Positions 1-12,060 are shown, counted from the stretch's first letter. The stretch: DNA of 64,000 nucleotides from Euleptes europaea (GCF_029931775.1 NC_079312.1:131301872-131365871), one strand, 5' to 3'. Notes: a model not told the origin generated them from the sequence alone. Translations and numbers: made by a program.

Positions 1-1231
1 GTTCCATACAGTACACCTCCAGCCTCATTTGTTTCCCTAGCCCAAGGGTCATTCCTACACCCTGTTCCCCTTACATTTCATTATTACTCACCTACTGTTC
101 CAAGACCAGTCTGGATCTGCCCACCACATGCATACTCTTTTGCTCTAGGCCCAGTTGCTAGAAAAGCACAACACAAGAATCCTGTTCAGTCACTCAAAGT
201 GCATACAACTCTATGGCCATAGAAGGGAAGCAGGATTGCGTCTACTGACCCCACTCTGCAATGCCTAGCAAGCAAATACATGGAATTGTACATACTTTGA
301 ATGTCTATGCCCTGAATTCTTCTATCTACCCACTTCCTTGGCCAGGTGCTTTTAAAAACTGCACTTTTTAGGTGAATTCACAGGTTTTATGCTGCGCTGC
401 ACCTCTGGATCTGCCTAGAATTGCTGGGCTCTACCTGTGGTTCAATCCCCCAAGCCCCACACAGGCGCCAGCTTTTTAAAATGTTATTTTACAAGTTTGC
501 AACACAGTCCTGTGCCTATACACACATTCTCTTTTTGTGGTGGTAATTTTCTTCTTGCTGGAAGCAAGTCGGCTAGGCCAAGGCGTGCACCCTAGAGAAA
601 CATTAGGCGTGCTCCCAGTACGTGCCACCTCCTTCCAAGCTTGCCAGAGGTTGTCCATTCCTGCCTAGCTAAGATATTTCTAGGTGGAACTGGACTGATA
701 CTGGCATTTTCCACTCAAAGGTTCCCTCTGTTGCTGGAGGAAATAACAAGTAAGAGAGGAGAAGGGAGTTCAGTTCTGTCAGGCTCGAGGATGAACCATA
801 AAGAGCCACTTCAAACTGCTAAGCTTGTAACAGCTGTCCGGTTCTCTGGGTTGTTAACACTAGTGACCATGAATAAGAGCTCTTTGTTTTACCCTTTGGG
901 GGGCAAGGCTTCCCAACAAACTTGCTAATTCAAGGGCTTAGGAGGAAAGGGGTGGCATGGAAAGGGCCTAAGAAAAGAAGCAGCCTGAAAAAAGCCCTTC
1001 CCAAGTTCAGCTCCCTGCTCATTTGGGGGTGGGGGGAGAGACACTCACTTAATGCATTTTTGCACCTGCTTTTGGAAGAAACTCTGGAGGCATCCACAGA
1101 AGAATAGTGTGTGCAGAGGTATTTGAAGCATCCACATAGGGATATTTGCTTATTTTCCCCTTGCTCCCTCCAGTGCCCCGACCACCAGAAGGTTTTTTGC
1201 CAGCTTAAAAAAAAATCAGTGTTACTTATAT
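1..1231. other. Unassigned intergenic DNA
   Basis: I recognise no gene, RNA or repeat in this stretch. The short open frames have no conserved look. Confidence 0.5.
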
Positions 1232-1239
1232 CACTATAG

Positions 1240-1447
1240 TAGGGTTGCCAGGTCCCTCTTCGCTACCTCAGGAGGTTTTGGGGGCAGAGCCTGAGGAGGG
1301 CAGAGTTTGGGGAGGGGAGGGACTTCAATGCCATAGAGTCCAATTGCCAAAGTGGCCCTTTTCTCTAGGAGAACTGATCTCTATTGGCTGGAGATCAGTT
1401 GTAATAGCAGGAGATCTCCAGCTAGTACCTGGAGGTTGGCAACCCTA
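1240..1447 (+). mobile_element. hAT-type MITE, family A, complete copy
   Basis: This is the best reference copy of the most abundant repeat in the window (208 bp). It starts TAGGGTTGCC and ends GGCAACCCTA, an inverted pair of about 11 bp. It is flanked by the exact 8-bp direct repeat CACTATAG at 1232-1239 and 1448-1455. An 8-bp target duplication plus a YARNG-type terminus (TAGGG) is the signature of the hAT superfamily. The interior has a G-rich 5' half and a 3' half rich in GGAGATC / GATCTCC palindromes, with no coding capacity. The family needs a hAT transposase from elsewhere. 'Plus' below means this orientation. Confidence 0.9.
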
Positions 1448-1463
1448 CACTATAGCGATATAG

Positions 1464-1493
1464 CAGTAGTAGTAGTAGTAGTAGTTGTTGTTG
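1464..1493. repeat. Trinucleotide microsatellite (AGT)n/(TTG)n
   Basis: AGT repeats run directly into TTG repeats, between a complete MITE and a partial one. Confidence 0.9.
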
Positions 1494-1576
1494 TCTATGG
1501 CATTGAAGTCCCTCCCCTCTCCAAACCCCGCCCCCAAAACCTCCGGCCGGTGGTGAAGAGGGACCGGGCAACCCTA
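1494..1576 (-). mobile_element. hAT-type MITE, family A, 5' fragment
   Basis: This is the G-rich 5' half of family A in reverse orientation, ending CAACCCTA. The other half is absent; the microsatellite sits at the break. Confidence 0.85.
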
Positions 1577-2058
1577 GTGGGAGGGGGATGGCAGAGGTGG
1601 GGGAACACTTCGTAAAGCGGCATCGTTATGGGCAGGGATATCCAAAAATCTTCATCTTCCTGTCCACACAGTGACCAAACCCACTTTGAGTATGATCTTT
1701 CTGTAAAGACTGTACCAAGGCAAGTAAAGGGAAGACACAGCGAGGCAGGGGAAAGCCTGGAAGGTAGATGATGGCATAACTATATTGTGCTGAAATTTGG
1801 GGGGCGGGGATGCCGAAATTTGGGAGGCAAGGCAGAGCTAAGCGTCCTTGCAGAAGCAGCCTCTGTGGGGCTGGTAGTGTGTTCTTTCCCTTGCCCTCTA
1901 TACTTTGTCCTGTCAGCAAACAATAAAAATGAAGTGAAAAACTGAAAAACACAACAAAACAGCAGGAGTTTGCTAACTTATCTAAGGCAACCTGTACTCC
2001 ACTGGTTGCTGCAGCAGCCAAGCCAGGACATGCCCAGTCCAGAACAGTCGTGGTGGGG
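1577..2058. other. Unassigned intergenic DNA
   Basis: No gene or repeat family is recognised between two MITE copies. Confidence 0.5.
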
Positions 2059-2066
2059 CTGCAGAC

Positions 2067-2270
2067 TAGGGTTGCCAGCGCCGGGTTGGGAAACACCTGG
2101 AGATTTTAGGGGCAGAGCCTGAGGAGGGCGGGGTTTGGGGAGGGACTACAATGCCACAGAGTCCAATTGCCAAAGTGGCCATTTTCTCCAGGGGAACTGA
2201 TCTCAATCGGCTGGAGATTAGTTGTAATAGCAGGAGATCTCCAGCTACTACCTGGAGGTTGGCAACCCTA
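2067..2270 (+). mobile_element. hAT-type MITE, family A
   Basis: Full-length copy of the variant with GGTTGGGAAACACCTGG near its 5' end. Flanking octamers CTGCAGAC and CCACAGAC match at 6 of 8 positions, so this is an older insertion. Confidence 0.85.
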
Positions 2271-2424
2271 CCACAGACTCTGGGTTCAGTAGTAGAGCTT
2301 GGCAGCCAAGTGGAGACAGCCATGTCCTCACCTCAAGCACTGCCTGGGAAAGGGAGCAACCTGAGAGGCAGATGCAGCTGAGACGGGGCTTCAGGATACT
2401 TCTGGTGGGATGAAGGGGTAGAGG

Positions 2425-2634
2425 TTGGGCTGCCAGGTCCTGGTTGGGAAATAGGTGGAGATTTGTGGGGCACAGCTGGAGAAAGGCGGGGTTTGGGGAG
2501 GGGAGGGACTTCAATGCCATAGAGTGCAATGGCCAAAGCGGTCATTTTTCTCCAGGTGAACTGATCTCTATTGGCATGAGATCAGTTGTAATAATAGCAG
2601 ATCTCCAGCTACAACCTGGAGGTTGGTAACCCTA
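2425..2634 (+). mobile_element. hAT-type MITE, family A
   Basis: Full-length copy with a worn 5' terminus (TTGGGCTGCC). No flanking duplication can be seen. Confidence 0.8.
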
Positions 2635-2946
2635 CTTGCTGGGCAAAACCCTACTTGCCCTATCTGCCCCCCTTCTCAAAAACACTTGGTGAGCACTAGA
2701 AAGGTGTAGGCGGGTGTAGGCCATGAGACCTGCAGGAACCCTGCACTACACAGTTACAATCGATGTGGAAAATGTGAGTGGCCCACTACCACTTGTGCCT
2801 AGAGTGGGGATCAGCCAGAAGGGGAGGGATGATATGGACATACTGGAACGGGGGGAAATTAGGTCATTACTTTATTGATTACAGGTTCTGTAAGTCTTGG
2901 TGCAGCATAGCCTGGGGGCAACGGGTGCAGCAGGCAGCCCGGTTGT
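2635..2946. other. Unassigned spacer
   Basis: Nothing recognisable lies between neighbouring MITE copies. Confidence 0.5.
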
Positions 2947-2954
2947 TGGTAGCC

Positions 2955-3164
2955 TAGGGTTGCCAGGTCCCTCTTCATCACTGGTGGGAGGTTTTTGGGG
3001 TAGAGCCTGAAGAGGGTGGGGTTTGGGGAGGGGAGGGACTTCAGTGCGATAGAGTCCAATTGGCAAAGCGGTCGTTTTCTCCAGGTGAACTGATCTCTAT
3101 CGGCCGGAGATCCGTTGTAATAGCAGGAGATCTCCAGCCACCACCTGGAGTTTGGCAATCCTTA
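2955..3164 (+). mobile_element. hAT-type MITE, family A
   Basis: Full-length copy flanked by exact TGGTAGCC octamers at 2947-2954 and 3165-3172. Its 3' terminus is altered (CAATCCTTA). Confidence 0.88.
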
Positions 3165-3172
3165 TGGTAGCC

Positions 3173-3661
3173 TGTTGGGATAAGCAAGGAAAATTATTTT
3201 GGTTTTGGGCCAGAAGTGATACCAGTCTCTTGGGGCTGTGTTTATTTAATAGTGCTATCATACATGCAGAACATTCTGTTCTGCTATGGAAAGGAAACCC
3301 CCCAAGGCCTATTAGCTAATCAGGACCAAGGGTAAAATTCCTTCCAAGCCCTGTTAACCAGCCACCCGCAGGAGATATAGAGAGGATGACCAGCAACACC
3401 AAAATAAAATTATGAAAAGATTTGGGGGGGGGGTTGCTGGAAGAAGGCTCCAAATGCTCAACATGCCTGCAGTTCCCTCCTTTCCAGTGTGGATCAACTG
3501 GGAGCCACCAGTTCTCATGTTTGCTGTACCCACTCATGCCATACAGCAGGCCAAAGGGGGCGGGGCCACAGACAGCACTACAAGTTACCTGGCTGATCAC
3601 CAACGTTGGGCACAATTGCCTGGAGTACTTCTACTCCCTCCCCCTCCCCGGCACAATAGGT
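3173..3661. other. Unassigned spacer
   Basis: Contains a short G run near 3423; otherwise nothing recognisable. Confidence 0.5.
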
Positions 3662-3669
3662 ACTCCAGC

Positions 3670-3873
3670 TAGGGTTGCCAACCTCCAGGAGGTGGATGGC
3701 GATCTCCTGATATTACAACTGATCTCCAGGAGACAGAGACCAGTTCAACTGGAGAACATGGCTGCTTTGGCAATTGGACTCTATGGCATTGAAGCCCCTC
3801 CCCAAACCCCGTCCTCCTCAGGCTCTGCACCCAAAATCTCCAGATATTTCCCAACCCGGAGCTGCCAACCCTA
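3670..3873 (-). mobile_element. hAT-type MITE, family A
   Basis: Full-length reverse copy of the GGTTGGGAAATA-type subfamily. Exact ACTCCAGC octamers lie at 3662-3669 and 3874-3881. Confidence 0.9.
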
Positions 3874-4017
3874 ACTCCAGCCTAAGGCTGCCAGCTGAAC
3901 TCTCAACAGCAAATGTATAAAATGCTGAAGTAATAAATGCAAGTGTTTGTATCTTTAAACACCTACATGTCCTGAAAATCTTTTCAGGTTTTTTTGTTTT
4001 TTTTTTTACAATTTTAA

Positions 4018-4180
4018 CCTATTTTTCCTCCAAAGAGCTCAGGGTGGCATATATGGCTCTCCCTTCCTCTGCCTTACAACCATCCTATGAAGTATATTAG
4101 GCAGAAAGTGTGACTGGCCCAAAGTCACCCAGTGAGTTTTGTAATGGGCAAGGATTTGAGCCTGGATATCCAATATGAGG
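4018..4180 (-). mobile_element. MIR-like SINE / LINE-tail fragment
   Basis: In reverse this reads as the widespread vertebrate tail with CAGTCACAC, a worn CCTCAC-like segment and GAGGAAAAATA. It includes the mirrored GACTGGCCCAAAGTCACCCAG and GGATTTGAGCC blocks. It is old and diverged; a MIR-type SINE and a related LINE tail cannot be told apart by eye. Confidence 0.5.
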
Positions 4181-4297
4181 TGCTTTTCTTGAGGTATCTG
4201 TACCTATGCATATGTTATCAGAAAACCTGTTACCATATATTGGTATAATAAAGTTGACAGCAGGACGTGAAGGTTTCTAAAATATAAGGGTAGAGAG

Positions 4298-4506
4298 TAG
4301 GGTTGCCAGGTCCCTCTTCACCATTGGCGGGAGGTTTTTGGGGCAGAGCCTGAGGAGGGCGGGGATTGAGGAGGGGAGGGACTTCAATGCCATAGAATCC
4401 AATTGCCAAAGTGGCCATTTTCTCCAGGTGAACTGATCTCTATCGAGTGGAGGTCAGTTGTAATAGCGGGAGATCTCCAGCTAGTACCTGGAGGTTGCCA
4501 ACCCTA
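4298..4506 (+). mobile_element. hAT-type MITE, family A
   Basis: Complete 209-bp copy between exact GTAGAGAG octamers (4290-4297 and 4507-4514). Confidence 0.92.
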
Positions 4507-4527
4507 GTAGAGAGGGATATCTTATAG

Positions 4528-6075
4528 GTCATTTATTCACGGCTGTTTGCCGCGGCTTCCAAGCTGTGTTGCATCAGAGCTAATTTTTGATTTTTCACTG
4601 CTGCTGCGGATTTGGACTAAAAAGTCGCAGCATCCCCGAAGCATCTCAAACCTCTGTTGACGCGATAATTGACCATAGTGTACAAGTAAAGAGTCAGGGT
4701 CATGACTTTTGGACACCCCTCTTTTTGAATTGCCCCACCGTGACTGCGAAGAATCCACTCTAAGTCGCATGAATAATTAAAGCCATGAATGATCTTGTCC
4801 CCGCCTCTCCTCCGCCCACACAGGCCTTCCCCCCCCTTTGTACCGCCTACCTTCTCTTCCCAACCCCATCCCCTTTCCGAACCTGCCGTCGAGGGAGGAA
4901 GCCATCTCCCTGTTCATTTTTCGCACACAGAGTGCGGGGTGAATGCAAACAACTCGCCGTTATTTAAAAAAAATATTTCATTTCCTTTATCGATATATCG
5001 CTATTTCGCTATCTCGCCACTGCCATGCAGCATATTCTTCCTCTTCATGACATCTGAGGTTTGACTCAAATTAGCCGCTTTATAAATGCATATTTTCTCG
5101 TGAATTTTCTAAGCAGGCAGGGGTGCTTGTTTTTGAGTGTTCAACATTCCTTTGGGGAATATGTGCATCTAGAGAGTGGCAAATCCAAGGCATGCCCTCC
5201 CATGCGGGAAATTTTTTTCCCCAACTCTTGCAATAAAGTGCTAGACTTCTCTATCAATAGCTTTTGTTCCTTTTCTCTAGAGGTTGGGATACTGGGCCCA
5301 CATTTTGCCTTTTTTTGGTGGGGGGGCTTGCAGGAGAAAAGCTCTGGAATTCTCTGCATGCTCTGGGAAAAGCTTCTGGAATTCTGCTCCCTGAAGGAAA
5401 AACTCCTCTCTTTTGGGGGGAGCAGGGCCATGGGGGGGAGTCTGAGAGGATTCAGGAGGTTCCAGTGAACGGGCTGCAGCTCTGATGTGAAGGCGGCGGG
5501 GTGATCCTCCCAGTCCTTTTCCCCTGTGCAGAAGGCACACAACGCACACCCTGCTTCTCATTGTGCAGCTGGGATTCTTGCAGCCTCTGCTTTGGGCTGG
5601 CAAGAAAACTTTGCTCTGGGAATCAAGATACTTCTGCATGGGAGGTTTTGACTTGAATTTGCCGCTCTGTAGATGCATATTTTTCCATTGCCATGAATGC
5701 TGAGACCTCTTGTTTTTCAGTTTTGAGAATTCGGGTGGGGAAGATGTGCATCCGGAGAGCGGCAAATCCAAGGCAAGACCTCCCATGATGGAGGTACCAA
5801 TTTATCAGTATATCGCTATTTTATTGGGGAGAAAAAAAAATGGACGACATAGTCCTTAGTGAGATCTCCACCAACGGAAAACAGGCTTTTTTGAGGGTGG
5901 CCGCCGCACCGTGCGCATGTGTGGGACGACAGAGGGTGGGGAAAGAGGTGGGTAAATGGCTGTGGGAGGAACACCATTGAGATAACCCAGCCTTATCGGA
6001 GCAAAGTTCTGTGTGTTGGGATACCATTGCATAATTCGCGGCTCCAATCAACATCGGACTTTCTTATTTGATTCG
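4528..6075. mobile_element. Composite inverted-repeat (foldback) element, unassigned
   Basis: The outer ends read TTATTCACGGC at the left and, in reverse, TTATTCATGGC at the right. A third reversed copy of this end lies at about 4780, so 4528-4791 may be a separate short element. Inside are two palindromic units: 5046-5204 and 5638-5787, the second with arms of about 45 bp starting CATGGGAGGTYTTG. The string TATATCGCTATTT occurs on both sides of the inner block (about 4990 and 5805), as if that block had inserted into the outer one. No coding sequence is visible. The superfamily is unknown. Confidence 0.35.
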
Positions 6076-7208
6076 GTGCCATGAATAAGCATTTTAAAAG
6101 GTGGATTTAAAAAAAAGAGCTTTGAGGGAGCAGCAAATTCATCCGTGCATAAATGGCCACAGAGCAGCAGCAGAGCCTTCTCTCTCATAACATCTAGTTA
6201 GGTTGAGACGTATGCAGGCACACGCAAGTTTCCTAGTTGATGTACATTTTCTGAATTTTCACAAATGATTCTGACGGCAGTGTCCAGGGCTGTTGTAAGG
6301 TTTGTGTTAGTGATGGCCTGGGAGCTGTAGAAGACAGGGATGGAAGAATGTTGTGTAGGATGAAAGAGGCAGCCATTCTAGCAGGATCAAAGCATGAATG
6401 AGCAGCTGGAAGTATAGTCAGATGCTACATGCACATAATCCTACAAATTCTGTGCAGCATGATCTATGTATAAACAGGAACTGCAGACAAAAGAGTCAGG
6501 TGAGTTTGCTTCAAGCCAGAGTCACCAACTTTGCTTGACCTGTGAGCACTTTTGGAATTTTGAAAATACGTAGTAGGCACCACCACAAAATGGCTGCCAG
6601 CAGGAAGGTTGGAGGCAATCATAAAATATTGGGAGACTCCAAACCGAGTGACCTTTCACGCTGCGATGGAGGCTGCTGGTTCTAAATGCATGCTTCTTGT
6701 GGACACAAAGACGATGCTTCCTGGGATCTTCTAATGTACCACCTGGTCCAGTGAGGTGGAGGAAAATCAGGATTAGCTCTTTGCTTTGAGGAAGAAAAAC
6801 CAGAAAGCACATCAGTGACTATCATTGTGCCCTCAGGTACCATGTTGGGAATCACTGACTTAGAGGTTGTAAAGATGGATTTCCACAACAAAGCAACAGA
6901 AGTATATAGTAAATTGTCTTGAAGGAACTTACAGCTTCTGCTTAGGACAGACTGAAAAGGTTATCTGCTCTCCTTCTGTGCCTTTGAATCCTTCTCATCA
7001 ATTTTCAGATTTTTATCTACAATCATGAGGGCTAAAAAGCTTCTGTTAAAAAACAAGAAATTAATGCCAAGAGTTAGAAAACTAAATCATACACCACAAA
7101 ATACTCTTAAAGCTGTCACTTATTAAGTCTTGGCCCCTCTTATTTACGGGACCACCTCTCTCCCTTTACTCTACCACCACCACTTCACTCATGTCAGCAG
7201 GGGTTTCT
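6076..7208. other. Unassigned intergenic DNA, possible old DNA-transposon relic
   Basis: Around 6520-6870 a stretch with AAAATGGCTGCC resembles decayed non-autonomous DNA-transposon sequence, but I could not find its ends. The rest is unrecognised. Confidence 0.3.
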
Positions 7209-7216
7209 GCAGGTGC

Positions 7217-7424
7217 TAAGATTACCAGGTCCCTCTTTGCCACCGGCAGGAGGTTTTTGGGGTGGAGCCTGAAGGGGGTGTGGTTTGGGAGGGGAGGGGC
7301 TTCAATGCCATAGAGTCCAATTGTCAAAGCGGCCATTTTCTCTAGGTGAACTGATCTCTATTGGCTGGAGATCAGTTGTAATAGCAGGAGATCTCCAGCT
7401 AGTACCTGGAGGTTGGCAACCCTA
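7217..7424 (+). mobile_element. hAT-type MITE, family A
   Basis: Full-length copy with an altered 5' end (TAAGATTACC). Flanking octamers GCAGGTGC (7209-7216) and GCAGGTGT (7425-7432) match at 7 of 8 positions. Confidence 0.9.
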
Positions 7425-7469
7425 GCAGGTGTCAGCCTGCAAATGGGCAAAATCAACCACTGCCCATAC

Positions 7470-7905
7470 ACATTTTTTCTCCATTGTGGCTCCTGCCTTC
7501 TGGAATGGCCTGCCCAAGGAAGTCAGGAAAGCTCCCACTCTCCTCGCTTTTCGCAAATTATGCAAAACTGAACTATTCAAAAGGGCTTTCTGAGCTGGGA
7601 ATAAGGCTGCACAGTACACATTGGTTTCAGAAATTTACTTGGATAAATGATTGGGACTTGTGGTCTTTACTGCTGTATATAGCATATTGTACGTAGGATC
7701 CTATTGTGTAATTTCTGTACCACTTAATATGTCATGTTAATACTTACGATGTGCTTCTTTCTTTCTGGTGGTTCCAGACTTCTACTATCCTAATGCATTA
7801 GTTATTGAATGCCCCATTTTGTTGATTGTTCTGACTCACCGTTTAATCGGATTTGAGACCACGTGAAAAAGCCAGACTATAAATTACGTAAATAAAACAA
7901 AAACT
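7470..7905 (+). mobile_element. L2-type LINE, 3' end
   Basis: One frame reads APAFWNGLPKEVRKAP, then FRKLCKTELFKRAF and a stop. This is the usual C-terminal end of L2-group LINE reverse-transcriptase proteins, where WNGLP and FRKxLKTxLF are hallmark strings. About 300 bp of 3' UTR follow, ending in an A-rich tail (AATAAAACAAAAAC). The element is heavily 5'-truncated and no start codon is present. Confidence 0.75.
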
Positions 7906-8534
7906 AAAGCATTGTCTGTGGCCAGGATTCTTCAGACATTCATCCTCCTGGTTTAAAGTATTGTAACAAAGTTATAAGCAAGGTGAAGAAGGATCTGCTT
8001 TTAAGGTCAAATATTACATTACTGTTCCCCCAAAGGAAGCTATGGTTACTGATTGGTCAACCTGTTCTCAAGCTGCCTTATTGCTTTAATGTTGCTATCG
8101 GAGGATGGGGGGTTATCCCAAAGCACAAGCTGAGGAACATTTCTAAATAGAGGTGACACAACTGAATAAGTGTCCTGCCTTGTTGCTAAATCATGCCAAA
8201 AATGTCAGCTTCTGACCTTCTAATGCACATACTGGAGAAACAGAGAGATAACAGGGCAGCAACATGATTACACATCTATTGGCTGCCCTAAGAAAAGCCA
8301 GCAGAACCCATCTAAGTCACGCCGGAGCTATTTATAGCAAAACAAACAACATGATGATCAAGCCTGAAGCTTAAGGATAGGTCTGGCAATTTTATAGGCA
8401 GTCTCGGGCAGAAACTCATGGAAGAAAGTATCATGATCACCCAGGACTGAAACTGGGCAATGGAATTGAGCCACTGCACAATGAAAGAAACAGCATCATA
8501 TCATTTTAACATGATTCCCTACATACCTGGCTCT
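7906..8534. other. Unassigned intergenic DNA
   Basis: Nothing recognisable. Confidence 0.5.
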
Positions 8535-8542
8535 ACTAGCCC

Positions 8543-8751
8543 TAGGGTTGCTAACCTCCAGGTAATAGCTGGAGATCTCCTGCTATTACAACTGATCTCC
8601 AGCCAATAGAGACCAGTTCCCGTGGAGAAAATGGCAGCTTTGGCAACTGGACTTTATGGCATTGAAGTCCCTCCCCTCCCCAAACCCCACCGTCCTCAGG
8701 CTCTGCCCCAAAAACCTCCTGCCGGTGGTGAAGAGAGATCTGGCAACCCTA
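8543..8751 (-). mobile_element. hAT-type MITE, family A
   Basis: Complete reverse copy between exact ACTAGCCC octamers (8535-8542 and 8752-8759). Confidence 0.92.
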
Positions 8752-8759
8752 ACTAGCCC

Positions 8760-9254
8760 TATGATTCCTCCTATGGATAGTTCTGGGCCAGGCCTAGGTA
8801 ACAACTGGAAGCTGGCCTTGCTTGTATTGCTCCCTAGTCTTACTCCACCTCTTTGCCTATTCTTTTTGCCTCTATGTTCCCCTTCTGCTTACCAGCATCC
8901 TTGTTCTAGTGTCCCTTAGGGATGCCACATATTTCACCGCTTACTTGTTTGACGGTTGAACTTACCATGTTCGACTATGAGTATCAGACCTGAACTGATC
9001 ACCTGGTCTGCTTGGTTTTCACCAATTGATTCAAATGCCTGCCAAACAAGCTCACATTTTTTTTAAATCATGCATGCTTGAAAATGCTGCCGATCCAAAC
9101 AGCTTGGCAGCCATTAATATAGCTACAAACTACCAGACAAATACAGAATGGTAGAAGTTTTTAAAAAAACACACACAAAAAACACAGTGTTTATTTGACT
9201 GATATATATGATTTGGAACTATCCAAATAATTTCATGCTGACTAGAGCAGCAGA
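8760..9254. other. Unassigned intergenic DNA
   Basis: Nothing recognisable. Confidence 0.5.
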
Positions 9255-9284
9255 GTGGTGGTGGTGGTGGTGGGTGGGTGGGGG
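9255..9284. repeat. (GGT)n microsatellite
   Basis: Seven or so GGT units followed by GGGT units. Confidence 0.9.
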
Positions 9285-9416
9285 CTCAATTGGACGTCTG
9301 AGCAGACACTTGCCAAAAAGCCAGTTATGTTGTACTGCACTGTTAGGAAAGGATATATAGAAGCACCCTGCCAAATCAGCTCCCTGTTTGTGACTGGTGA
9401 ATAGGATGAGTGACCG

Positions 9417-9458
9417 AGCATCCCTAGTCTACCTTTGAGCATCCCTAGTCTACCTTTA
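9417..9458 (+). repeat. 21-bp tandem duplication
   Basis: The block GAGCATCCCTAGTCTACCTT occurs twice head to tail, at 9417 and 9438. It lies in otherwise unrecognised sequence (9285-9650). Confidence 0.85.
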
Positions 9459-9651
9459 AGCAGACCTCTCCTCGCAGAAGCTGGCCAGCAGTGTCGCCCC
9501 CTCCATGAACCTTCCCCACCCAGCTCTGGTCCTAATCTTAATGGGACTAGCAATTCAGCAGCAAATGACCAGCATCCTACAAATGAATTATATGATTGTC
9601 TGTGCATACAGGAATTACTTGTAACAAACAAACAAAGAAGAAACAGAAGCA

Positions 9652-9921
9652 GAAGAAGAGAAGAAGAGTTGGTTTTTATATGCCAACTTTCTCTACCACT
9701 TAAGGAAGACTCAAACCAGTTTACAATCACCTTCCCTTCCCCTCCCCACAACAGACACCCTGTGAGGTACGTGTGGCTCAGAGAGCTCTAAGAGAGCTGT
9801 GACTAGCCCAAGGTCACCCAGCTGGCTTCATGTGGAAGAGTGGGGAAACAAACTCGGTTCTCCAGATTAGAGTCCACTGCTCCAAACTACCGCTCTTAAC
9901 CACTACACCACACTGGCTCTC
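9652..9921 (-). mobile_element. tRNA-headed SINE (family B), near full length
   Basis: In reverse it begins GAGAGCCAGTGTGGTGTAGT, a tRNA-like head with an A-box-like start, followed by GGTTAAGAGCGGTAG. The body contains the paired TCTGGAGAACCGAGTTTG and ACCTTGGGCTAGTCACAGCT blocks. The tail ends AAAAACCAACTCTTCTTCTC. Other copies lie at 28675, 32920 and 44417. Confidence 0.82.
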
Positions 9922-10624
9922 CCACGGCCCTCCATCTGCACCATGAAATCTTCTGTTCAGCTCTAGGTTGAAGCTGCTTCCTTGACACTCAGCAGGAACT
10001 ATTTAAAGAGAGGAGAAAAACGTAACTAGGGAAGATTCAGTCTGTAACAGCAGCTGGAGTTCAAAGCAATGGACTTTTAAAACAAGAATTAATGCTATTT
10101 ATAATGCAGTAATGAAATGGACATTTTGTATTTGGGTCACTGCATTGTCACTTTGCTTCAGATGCAAAGAATTATTTGTTTACTTTTTCCAGAAGGGGAG
10201 CTGAGGCTCAGCATAGCACAGCACATTATTCAAACTTATGCACTGGAATTTGAGCCCCCATGCCCCCATGCAATTCTATACTGAAGAAATCTATATACCC
10301 TGTAGCTGCTTCCTCTTCCGCCCTATTGATCTCATGCTCCTCTCCCCAACCTTTGGCAGCCATCAGAGCTGTAACCAGTTTATAGGTAACTCAGGCTTTT
10401 GATGCCCTGTGAAGAAGGGAAAGGAAACGAGAGTCACCAGCTCCTGAAAAGTCTCCTCTACTTTTAAGAGATATGGAGAAAGGGAAAAACAGCAACAGTA
10501 AGGGTGTTATTTCACAAATCATCACATCAGTGTGATGAGAAAAAATGCACCTGGGACATTTCTCCTATGCAGGAACAGGAAAGTTTCTGGGTAGAGAAAA
10601 AGACAGTTGTGAAATGGATATCGG
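9922..10624. other. Unassigned intergenic DNA
   Basis: Nothing recognisable. Confidence 0.5.
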
Positions 10625-10775
10625 GAGGTTGCCCTTTTAATCAGGGTGGCAAAATTGGGTACTTGCTGGGGCCCCAGGACTGGCAAAGGGTCCGCTGTGA
10701 AGGAGAGGAGAATGATGAAAGCCACCTTGGGCCCCCACTGGGGACAAATGGGGGGTATAAATGAAATAATTCTCA
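10625..10775 (+). mobile_element. MIR-like SINE, 3' half
   Basis: Contains GAGGAGAATGATGAAAGCC, CCCCCACTGGGGACAAATGG and GGTATAAATGAAATAA, the common 3' tail of the tRNA/MIR-like squamate SINEs. Confidence 0.55.
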
Positions 10776-11571
10776 CTTCGCAAGAAGTTCAACATCCACA
10801 CTGCGTCTGCAAATTGGGAGAAAGCTTTACCTGCTGAACGTCTACTTGCCACATGGTTATTAAGGTCACAAAGGTCCAGCCAATTAAAAACGATCTCTTC
10901 CAGTGGCTCATTGCATGCGCCCCACTTATGACCGGCATGTTTTCTGGTGTGCGCACATGTAAGCGCAAGTGCAGTAGCATAGGGAGACAGGGCAGCTGGG
11001 ACTCGAGCACCAGTAACAGCTTGCACAAGGAGAATGGTAATGAAATGAGTACAGAAGAGGCTCAACCAGGAACTTTGTAAATTTACACAGACCAGATTAT
11101 TTGTACATGTTGGACAGGGGGGAACACATAATATTACTACCACCACAGGCAGGTTTGCCTGCACTGAAGCCAGTGGAGGACTCCTATACTTTGAAAGAGA
11201 TGAATACATGGAAGAACCCTTACATATATACAGCATTCTGTCACTTCAGCACAGTGATAGGGAAAGCTGGGAAAACCTATGTAGTCCATCAACACATGCA
11301 GTTTTTCTCAGTGGGGCACAAAAGGGTTCCCGTGGGCCATTTCAGGTCAGCAAAATGGGCTGAGAGGAGTCTTATGCCCTATGAAAAGCAGCGGTGTGTG
11401 CATGAATTGGATCAGGACCACAAGGCTGGCGGAGGGTTAATCCTTCCTCCAAAGCCTGTTTGCATGGCAAATAGCTTTAGGAGGAGAACTTTTATTGACA
11501 GTGACAACATGGAGGAAAGGATTAAAACAATCATACAGCTCCTGTCAAGTATGGGCACCTCCTCAGCTGCC
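10776..11571. other. Unassigned intergenic DNA
   Basis: Open frames exist here (for example 11101-11619, plus) but show no recognisable domain. Confidence 0.45.
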
Positions 11572-11591
11572 GAGAGAGAGAGAGAGAGAGA
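11572..11591. repeat. (GA)n microsatellite
   Basis: About ten GA units. Confidence 0.95.
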
Positions 11592-11929
11592 ACGAGAACC
11601 AAGCATGGGTCTCCAGTGATTTATCTAGTTTGACCCTAATCGGCCATAGCAGAAATATGACCACAGCTATTTAGGAGTCAAATGACGAGGCGGCAATGCC
11701 CAGCCTGGGCACAAAGAAGGATTGTTGTTCACATTTGGTCAGCCTCCTATACAAGTAAAGGCTCCCTTCGGCAGGTGCGGAGCTGGCAGGGGATCAACAC
11801 TCAGAACTCTGCACCACCATGTCTGGAGCAAGCTTCAAGTGACACCTGCTTATCAATCAATGACATTTTTTCCCCTAAGGATTTTTATAAACAAAGAGCA
11901 ACGGAGGCAGGCAAGATTCTCCTTCTCTT

Positions 11930-12060
11930 CAGTGTTATACTCACAACAACCCTATAAGGTAGGTTAAGCTGTGAAGGGGTAACTGGACCAAGGTCACTCA
12001 ATGAGTTTCATGGCTGAGAGGCGACTATAACTCAGGTCGACTTGGTCTTTGTCCAGCATG
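11930..12060 (-). mobile_element. MIR-like SINE / LINE tail
   Basis: The reversed CTCACAACAACCCTATAAGG, GGTCACTCAATGAGTTTCAT and TGGCTGAG strings mark the same old tail family as 4018-4180. Confidence 0.55.
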
